Below are positions 41,958 through 47,201 of a DNA stretch of 47,201 nucleotides, one piece after another (within the stretch, counting starts at the first letter, position 1; the number at the start of each line of letters is the position of its first letter). The stretch spans positions 64,667 to 111,867 of the forward strand of contig DFOA01000057.1 in the NCBI GenBank assembly GCA_002381185.1. Reading direction: 5' to 3'. The DNA is from Firmicutes bacterium UBA3553 (GTDB lineage: Bacteria; Bacillota; Clostridia; Tissierellales; Sedimentibacteraceae). A program made the translations under genes and the position numbers. Under the pieces are notes generated by a model, which worked only from the letters and a program-made list of their open reading frames with translations, was not told the DNA's origin and searched no databases.

Positions 41958-42935
41958 CTATGCATTGTACCTGGCTGTTATGCTTACCCATTCTTCGCTG
42001 TTATTTATCTCTAAAATTTCTAATCCAAGAGCTTTGAAATCTTCAACCACATCATTTACATATTTCTTTATTATACCGGAAGCAATAACAAGGCCTCCCT
42101 TTTTCAAAAACTTAGGAAATGTAAAACTCATTCCCATTATTATCTGAGCAATGATATTAACCGCAATCATGTCATATCTATTGCAGCCTATGGCATTTTG
42201 GAGCCCTTCATCTCCTGTAACGTCACCGCAGTATACAGTGAATCTGTCTTCGTAAATATTGTTTAAAGCTGCATTTTCCTTTGCCGTTCTCACCGCGTTT
42301 TCATCTATGTCAACACCTGTGGCTTTATCTGCGCCGAGCAGAATAGAAGCAATTGACAATATACCGCTGCCGCAGCCCATATCCAGCACTTCTGTTCCTG
42401 CCTTCATGTGCTTTACTAATTGCTCAATACAAAGCCGTGTTGTATGATGCTGCCCTGTTCCAAAGCTCATGCCGGGATCTATTTCAAGAACTGTTTTACC
42501 ATCTGAAGATTCTGTTAACTCTTCCCATGATGGCTTAATAATTATTTTATCGGAAACAGTGAATGGTTTAAAATACTGCTTCCAGTTGTTAGCCCAATCC
42601 TCATCATTTAAAATCCTTGTTTCTATCTTTAAACGTCCTAAATCTGTTTCCTTAAATTCTTCTTTCAAGCCTTCAATAAACTTTTGAATTTCTATTAGCG
42701 ATTGCTTACCTTGATTGTTATCTGCCAAGTACACTTTAATACAACTTTCGCACTCTTGCATTTTTGCAAGTTCTTCATCAAAGTAATCCCAGTTTAATGT
42801 TTCGTTATGTAAAAAGTCTTCAAATACGCTTGCGTCTTCTATTACGGCATCATTAATGCCGATTTTTAACAATGCACCATTTATAATTTCTATACCATCT
42901 GTTGTTGTATATATTGTAACTTCAGTCCAGTTCAT
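41958..42935 (-). CDS. prmA: Ribosomal protein L11 methyltransferase PrmA
   Basis: 325 residues from ATG 42935, which has GGAGG 5 nt upstream. SAM-binding core VLDMGCGSGILSIA, preceding DPGMSFGTGQHHTT and NIIAQII. Trimethylates L11. Confidence 0.96.
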   Translation of the reverse strand: MNWTEVTIYTTTDGIEIINGALLKIGINDAVIEDASVFEDFLHNETLNWDYFDEELAKMQECESCIKVYLADNNQGKQSLIEIQKFIEGLKEEFKETDLGRLKIETRILNDEDWANNWKQYFKPFTVSDKIIIKPSWEELTESSDGKTVLEIDPGMSFGTGQHHTTRLCIEQLVKHMKAGTEVLDMGCGSGILSIASILLGADKATGVDIDENAVRTAKENAALNNIYEDRFTVYCGDVTGDEGLQNAIGCNRYDMIAVNIIAQIIMGMSFTFPKFLKKGGLVIASGIIKKYVNDVVEDFKALGLEILEINNSEEWVSITARYNA

Positions 42936-42975
42936 TTTTCCTCCAATAAAATTAAACATTTTTACAGCATTATTT

Positions 42976-43004
42976 ATTATAATCTAACATGTAAATTTTA
43001 TCAA
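42976..43004 (-). promoter_or_regulatory. Sigma-A promoter of prmA-rsmE
   Basis: TTGATA (43004-42999), 17-nt spacer, TATAAT (42981-42976). Confidence 0.82.
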
Positions 43005-43005
43005 C

Positions 43006-43034
43006 GAAAAAAGCACTATAATTAATAGTGCTTT
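43006..43034 (-). terminator. Terminator of the OsmC gene
   Basis: AAGCACTAT / ATAGTGCTT stem with 5-nt loop and six T on the minus strand; it lies immediately before the prmA promoter. Confidence 0.88.
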
Positions 43035-43099
43035 GATTATTGACAAGCTCTTTTAACAACATCCAAGCGCAGTGAAGAGTAGCAATTGCACCCTCACAA

Positions 43100-43519
43100 T
43101 TATTCCATTACTTGTATTTCATAAGTTATAGGAACAGCTTTATTAAGCATTGCGGCAACACCGCAGTATTTATCCATGGAAAGTTTCACTGCTCTCTCTA
43201 AATTATTGTAAGGGAGGTCTTTTCCCTTAAACTTATATATCAATTTAATGTAATTATAAATTTTAGGATCTTCATCTCTTGTTTCTGCTTCGACTTCTAC
43301 ATTGACATCTTCAATATCAAGTCTCATCTTTTTAGTAATCATCATTACATCGATTCCCGAGCATCCAATAAGCCCTGCCAGCAACAATGCCTTTGGACTC
43401 GGACCATAACCGTTGCCCCCATTTTCCGGTGTAGCATCTGTTATTACAGTATGACCGTTTATTTGCATTTCAAAAGCCATATTGCCTTTCAATTTAGCAT
43501 TTATATTAGTTTTATTCAT
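43100..43519 (-). CDS. OsmC family peroxiredoxin-like protein
   Basis: 139 residues from ATG 43519 (AAGGAGAAGTAC upstream). The two family cysteines are in GLIGCSGIDV and DKYCGVAAML, with the GPSPKALLLAG segment before the first. OsmC/Ohr-type proteins reduce organic hydroperoxides; this is the smaller YhfA-like branch, where the substrate is unclear. Confidence 0.87.
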   Translation of the reverse strand: MNKTNINAKLKGNMAFEMQINGHTVITDATPENGGNGYGPSPKALLLAGLIGCSGIDVMMITKKMRLDIEDVNVEVEAETRDEDPKIYNYIKLIYKFKGKDLPYNNLERAVKLSMDKYCGVAAMLNKAVPITYEIQVME

Positions 43520-43550
43520 GTACTTCTCCTTAATGGTAATATTATACATC

Positions 43551-43579
43551 ATTATATATTATTAAGCTAATATTTTCAA
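43551..43579 (-). promoter_or_regulatory. Sigma-A promoter of the OsmC gene
   Basis: TTGAAA (43579-43574), 17-nt spacer, TATAAT (43556-43551). Confidence 0.8.
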
Positions 43580-43649
43580 ATACAAAAATTAACTTTTGAC
43601 GTATCGGGCCCAATTATGCTGATAATGACGGATGTCGCACAAAGATAGA

Positions 43650-44519
43650 TTATTTTATTGCTAATTTGTCACTGTAATATGAGGCAATATCGTGAAAATC
43701 AGTCTGAAACGCTATAAAAAGCTCCACTGCCTGGGGATCAAAATGAGTACCAGCACCTTTTAAAATTATTTCTGCAGCTTCTTCATGAGGACATGCTTCT
43801 TTGTATATGCGCCTGCTTGTCATGGCATCATAGACATCCGCAATTGCCATTAAGCGTGCCGACACAGGAATTTCTTCGCCCTTCAGACCCTGTGGATAGC
43901 CGGAACCATCCCAACGCTCATGGTGAGAATAAACAACTTCAGAAATAAACTGAATTTGTTTGTCATTATGACCCAGGATATTTTTGCACGATAGCAACAT
44001 ATCTCTGCCGATTGTTGTATGTGTTTTGATGATATCATATTCATCCTGTGTCAATTTCCCTGGCTTAGCAAGAATAGAAGGGGAAATGCCCAGTTTCCCC
44101 AAGTCATGAAACAATGCCGCATTCGAAATCATCATATTATTTTCAATTGAGAGATCATCCGAATATAAATCTCGCTTCAATGCTTCATCCACTAATGTTT
44201 TTAGCATGAATTTGGTCCGCATCGAATGTCTGGAGCTGCATCCTGTCAGATGGCGCATTACCATTGAACTTAAAAATATACATGCTTCTTGTTTGGCAGA
44301 CATATGATGATATAAATTATAGTCTTCCAGAACAATTTGCCTTCTGTATTCAGGCGGTCTTGATAACCGGCTTATTGCAGCTTTAAAATTTCGATTCTGA
44401 ATTCCGTTATCGCATGAAAGAACCGTCACATTGAATAAATTTTGGAGTTCATCAATAAAATTTAATTTTTTTGTTAATTTGTACTTAATGACAAGTAATG
44501 TAAAACCTTTTTTATTCAT
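43650..44519 (-). CDS. HD-GYP domain protein (putative cyclic-di-GMP phosphodiesterase)
   Basis: 289 residues. The N-terminal 90 residues do not match a receiver or PAS domain that I can recognise. The HD-GYP domain has H138-D139 in FHDLGKLG, H167 in KTHTTIG, H199-H200 in SHHERWDGSGYPQG and RLMAIADVYDA, all metal ligands expected for activity. It starts 17 nt after the chemoreceptor stop with GGGAGATC in front, so signalling from that receptor and c-di-GMP breakdown may once have been linked. Confidence 0.88.
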   Translation of the reverse strand: MNKKGFTLLVIKYKLTKKLNFIDELQNLFNVTVLSCDNGIQNRNFKAAISRLSRPPEYRRQIVLEDYNLYHHMSAKQEACIFLSSMVMRHLTGCSSRHSMRTKFMLKTLVDEALKRDLYSDDLSIENNMMISNAALFHDLGKLGISPSILAKPGKLTQDEYDIIKTHTTIGRDMLLSCKNILGHNDKQIQFISEVVYSHHERWDGSGYPQGLKGEEIPVSARLMAIADVYDAMTSRRIYKEACPHEEAAEIILKGAGTHFDPQAVELFIAFQTDFHDIASYYSDKLAIK

Positions 44520-44536
44520 GGATGATCTCCCAAATT

Positions 44537-46254
44537 TTAAATTGCCGCATTTGGATTATCAGATGCATATTCATAATCAACTGATTTATTTCTAAGCTTG
44601 AACTGCTCTATAAGTTTACGCAATGACTCTGCCAACCCGGACAGTTCTTCACTGGATGCAGCACTCTCCTCAGCAGTGGCAGAGTTGTCCTGAACCACAG
44701 ATGAAATCTGCTCTATTCCGGAGTTTGTCTGACTTAGCGCCACAGCCTGTGAATTGGATGCATCCGCAATTTCATTGACAAATTTAGCTACAAGCTCCGC
44801 CTTTTTTTCAATTGTATCCAACGACTGCTCTGTTTGAGCTACCATTGTAGTGCCGTTTTCAACCGCCAGAAGCGCATTTTCGATTAACTGCGTTGTGTCT
44901 TTTGCAGCATCTGCACTTTTCGACGCAAGATTACGAACTTCTTCTGCTACCACTGCAAAGCCTTTACCCGCGTTCCCTGCCCTTGCCGCTTCAACTGCGG
45001 CATTTAAGGAAAGTATATTAGTTTGAAATGCTATGTCATCGATAGTCTTGATTATGTTTCGTATCTGATTTGATGCCCTGGTTATATTATTCATAGCTTC
45101 TACAAGCTGCATCATTTGACGGTTTCCGTTTTCAATTTCAGCAGAAGTTTCAGAAACCATTGCATTTGCCTGCTGTGCACTTGCCGCATTTCTGTTGACC
45201 TGATCGGTAATTTCAGTAATTGTTGCCACCAGCTCCTCTATAGAGCTCGCTTGTTCAGTAGCCCCCTGTGAAAGCATCTGGGAAGCTGCTGCTACCTGGT
45301 AAGAACCTGCTGCTACCTGCTGGGATGACTGATTTATCTGAAGAAGCGTAACATTCATAGAATTAAGAATGTTTTCCATAGAACTTTTAATAGGAGCAAA
45401 ATCCTTTTTATATTCCATGTCAACTGTAACCGTCATATCACCATCTGCCATCCCTTTAAGCACTTCTGAAATATTTAATATGTATCCCCTGAGATTGCTG
45501 ATAAGCTTACGGACACTATCCGCTAAAGAACCCAATTCATCCTTGGATTCATATGTGACGATAGCGCTTAAATCACCTTCTGCCAGAAGTTTTGTGGCTC
45601 TCTCGATTTCATAAACAGGTTTGGTAATACTCCTTACAATATAAATAACAAGTACAATAATAACTGCAAGTGCAACTACAAAAAAAGCAACCAGAGTAAT
45701 ATAGGCAAGTTCTTCAGCTGATTTTCCGCTATTATAGAAATTTACTCCTAATTCGTCAGCAGACTTTCCAATTTCATCTGACTTTGTCCTAAGAGCCGCT
45801 GCAATGGGTAATAGTTGTTCTTATAAATTACACGCGCCTCCCCTGACTTCCCGCTTTTAACCAGTTCCACAATCTGCTGCCTGTATCCAGCCCCTTCTTT
45901 TACATCCAATTTTATTTGCTCTAACCGCTCCTGGCTTTCTTCTGTAAGAAGATTTTCTTCCAATGTTATTATTTCACCGTTTAATTCTTCCAACAGGCTG
46001 TTCATATCTTGAATATACATATCAATATCCGAAGAGTCTTCGGTCATTAATAATATGTCCTTTTCAAGTCCTTGAAGTATACGTCTCATACTCATAGATG
46101 CATTAGATGTAGCGTACGGTCCTTCATAAAAGGTTTTAAAATTTGAAGACAGAGTCCTCATTCCCATAATTGCGCTTGCCATTGCCCCCACAAATAAAAG
46201 CAGCACAATTCCAAATGTCACAATCAGTTTTTTACGAATTTTAAAGTTCTTCAT
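44537..46254 (-). pseudogene. Methyl-accepting chemotaxis protein gene broken by a frameshift
   Basis: ATG 46254 follows GGAGGAAAAA. The first reading frame encodes a transmembrane helix and a four-helix-bundle sensor domain, then ends at a stop at 45748 after the non-homologous tail RLLGQSQMKLESLLTN. The adjacent frame, open from just after a TAA at 45821-45823, continues smoothly with LLPIAAALRTKSDEIGKSAD, a second transmembrane helix (about 45710-45630), a HAMP domain (ELGSLADSVRKL) and a complete MCP signalling domain (NILSLNAAVEAARAGNAGKG) to 44537. One missing base near 45820 explains this. It may be a true null mutation, a recent inactivation or a sequencing error. Confidence 0.85.
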
Positions 46255-46305
46255 TTTTTCCTCCTGCAATTTTAAATTTATGACTGTTTTGATGCTTATG
46301 AACAT

Positions 46306-46546
46306 TTAATTCATAATTAAGTAAAAGTATTTCATCTGTTTCATAAAGCAAAATAGCATTGCTTTTATACTACTATCCCCTATATATACATAAGCAACAT
46401 TTCTACAATTTTGTTTCATTCAATGAGGCCTATATAACTTGATTTTGCTTGCTTTTCGCAATTTAGATATTATATATGTTTTGCATATTTGCGATATATA
46501 GGTTATTATGTAATACTATATTATAAATATATAAGGGAGCCATGCT
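46306..46546. other. AT-rich divergent region between chemoreceptor and recombinase
   Basis: Holds a small hairpin (AAGCAA / TTGCTT near 46347-46366) and ATATAT-rich sequence. No convincing promoter pair, att core or RNA gene is visible. Confidence 0.4.
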
Positions 46547-47107
46547 ATGACAGTTCAACCGATTCGAGACATGAAAAAAATAAAACAGATGTATAACTAT
46601 CTGGCGAAACACAATCCTAAGTATGCTGTTCTTTTCAAAATGGGAATTAATACAGGATTGCGCATAAGTGACATTATTCCGATTAAAATCAGTGATGTAT
46701 ATCGAAATGATTTTAATTTCAGAGAACATTTGATTATAATTGAACAAAAAACCGGGAAAGAAAAGCGCATTAAAATAAATGACACCTTAAGAAAATGTTT
46801 AAATGAATACGTAAAGGAATTCAATTTAAGTTATAATGATTATCTGTTTCATAGCAGGAAGGGAGGTCATTTGGGGCGTGTCCAGGTCTACAAGGTTATG
46901 ACAGAAGCTGCTGAAGTCCTCGGAATAGAAAACTTCGGAACGCATAGCCTGCGTAAGACATGGGGTTACTGGACTTATAAATTATCTAAATTTAACATCG
47001 GCCTGATTATGGACACTTTTAATCACAGCTCCCAAGCCGTAACCCTTCGATACATAGGTATTAATCAGGAACAAAAAGATGAACTTTACTCAATTGTACA
47101 GCTGTAA
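46547..47107 (+). CDS. Single-domain tyrosine recombinase
   Basis: 186 residues with the catalytic set: Arg in NTGLRISD, Lys in KTGKEKRI, H-x-x-R in THSLRKTWG, His in FNHSSQAVTLRY and the nucleophile Tyr in RYIG. It lacks the N-terminal SAM-like core-binding domain of phage integrases and XerC/D. Recombinases of this size include FimB/FimE and C. difficile RecV, which invert promoter segments; other small ones are relics of mobile elements. ATG 46547 follows AAGGGAG. No phage or conjugation genes are next to it within the window. Confidence 0.85.
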   Translation: MTVQPIRDMKKIKQMYNYLAKHNPKYAVLFKMGINTGLRISDIIPIKISDVYRNDFNFREHLIIIEQKTGKEKRIKINDTLRKCLNEYVKEFNLSYNDYLFHSRKGGHLGRVQVYKVMTEAAEVLGIENFGTHSLRKTWGYWTYKLSKFNIGLIMDTFNHSSQAVTLRYIGINQEQKDELYSIVQL

Positions 47108-47163
47108 TATTGTACCATTTGCTACAAAAATCGATAAAAAGCGACAAGATTTTACAGAAATTA

Positions 47164-47192
47164 TTGACAACCTTTCACTTGGCATATATAAT
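47164..47192 (+). promoter_or_regulatory. Consensus sigma-A promoter pointing out of the window
   Basis: TTGACA (47164-47169), 17-nt spacer, TATAAT (47187-47192), 56 nt after the recombinase stop. It must drive a gene beyond 47201. Confidence 0.82.
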
Positions 47193-47201
47193 CATAATGT
47201 A

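Noticed and set aside
45748..45830. Programmed ribosomal frameshift joining the two chemoreceptor halves
   Set aside because: No slippery heptamer or downstream structure is visible near 45820; a simple one-base deletion or sequencing error is more likely.
1..47201. CRISPR arrays, rRNA or tRNA genes, complete insertion sequences
   Set aside because: No regularly spaced repeats, no conserved rRNA or tRNA blocks and no transposase were seen; the only recombinase is the single-domain protein at 46547.

Overview
The window is AT-rich, nearly every gene is on the minus strand, and ribosome binding sites are strong GGAGG types. It reads as a low-GC Firmicute of the Clostridia/Tissierellia type. 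Supporting signs are a CIRCE-controlled hrcA-grpE-dnaK-dnaJ operon, a Gram-positive type IV pilus locus with fused PilM-PilN proteins, many TTGACA-17-TATAAT promoters, and an amino-acid-fermentation gene resembling kal (3-aminobutyryl-CoA ammonia-lyase). A Sedimentibacter-like anaerobe would fit, but that is a guess from memory and was not tested.

Layout, left to right. 1-2573: the 5' part of a large secreted von Willebrand A (vWA) adhesin, preceded by a class I cyclic-di-GMP riboswitch with a 12-bp terminator (2815-2940). 3026-5979: a PAS-GGDEF-HD-GYP enzyme and a BTAD-type regulator. 6004-11057: a UvrD-like helicase, a small redox protein, a 35-residue membrane peptide, a permuted papain-like hydrolase and a MATE exporter. 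11112-12572: a FimT-like prepilin, EF-P and an acidic CD1247-like protein. 12617-16328: a second minor-pilin/assembly cassette (B). 16509-17182: a Phd/HicA-like toxin-antitoxin pair. 17199-32147: the main type IV pilus operon pilB-pilT-pilC-pilA-pilD followed by cassette A. 32461-43579: housekeeping genes (kal-like, dnaJ, dnaK, grpE, hrcA, hemW, a dicarboxylate/amino-acid symporter, rsmE, prmA, an OsmC protein). 43650-46254: an HD-GYP protein and a frameshifted chemoreceptor. 46547-47201: a single-domain tyrosine recombinase followed by a strong promoter that points out of the window.

How the genes fit together. The main theme is surface attachment under cyclic-di-GMP control. There is an enzyme predicted to make and break the messenger, a stand-alone HD-GYP protein, a riboswitch in front of a vWA adhesin, and a PilB motor whose N-terminus carries two 24-residue MshEN-type cyclic-di-GMP motifs separated by five residues. 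The pilus machinery has one set of motors, one platform protein and one prepilin peptidase, but two paralogous PilMN-PilO-PilV-PilX-PilW cassettes in the same order. Cassette A also encodes a 990-residue vWA protein and a giant PilX, which suggests alternative pilus tips. I found no rRNA, tRNA, CRISPR array or complete insertion sequence. Intergenic regions hold several copies of a palindrome-like dispersed repeat.
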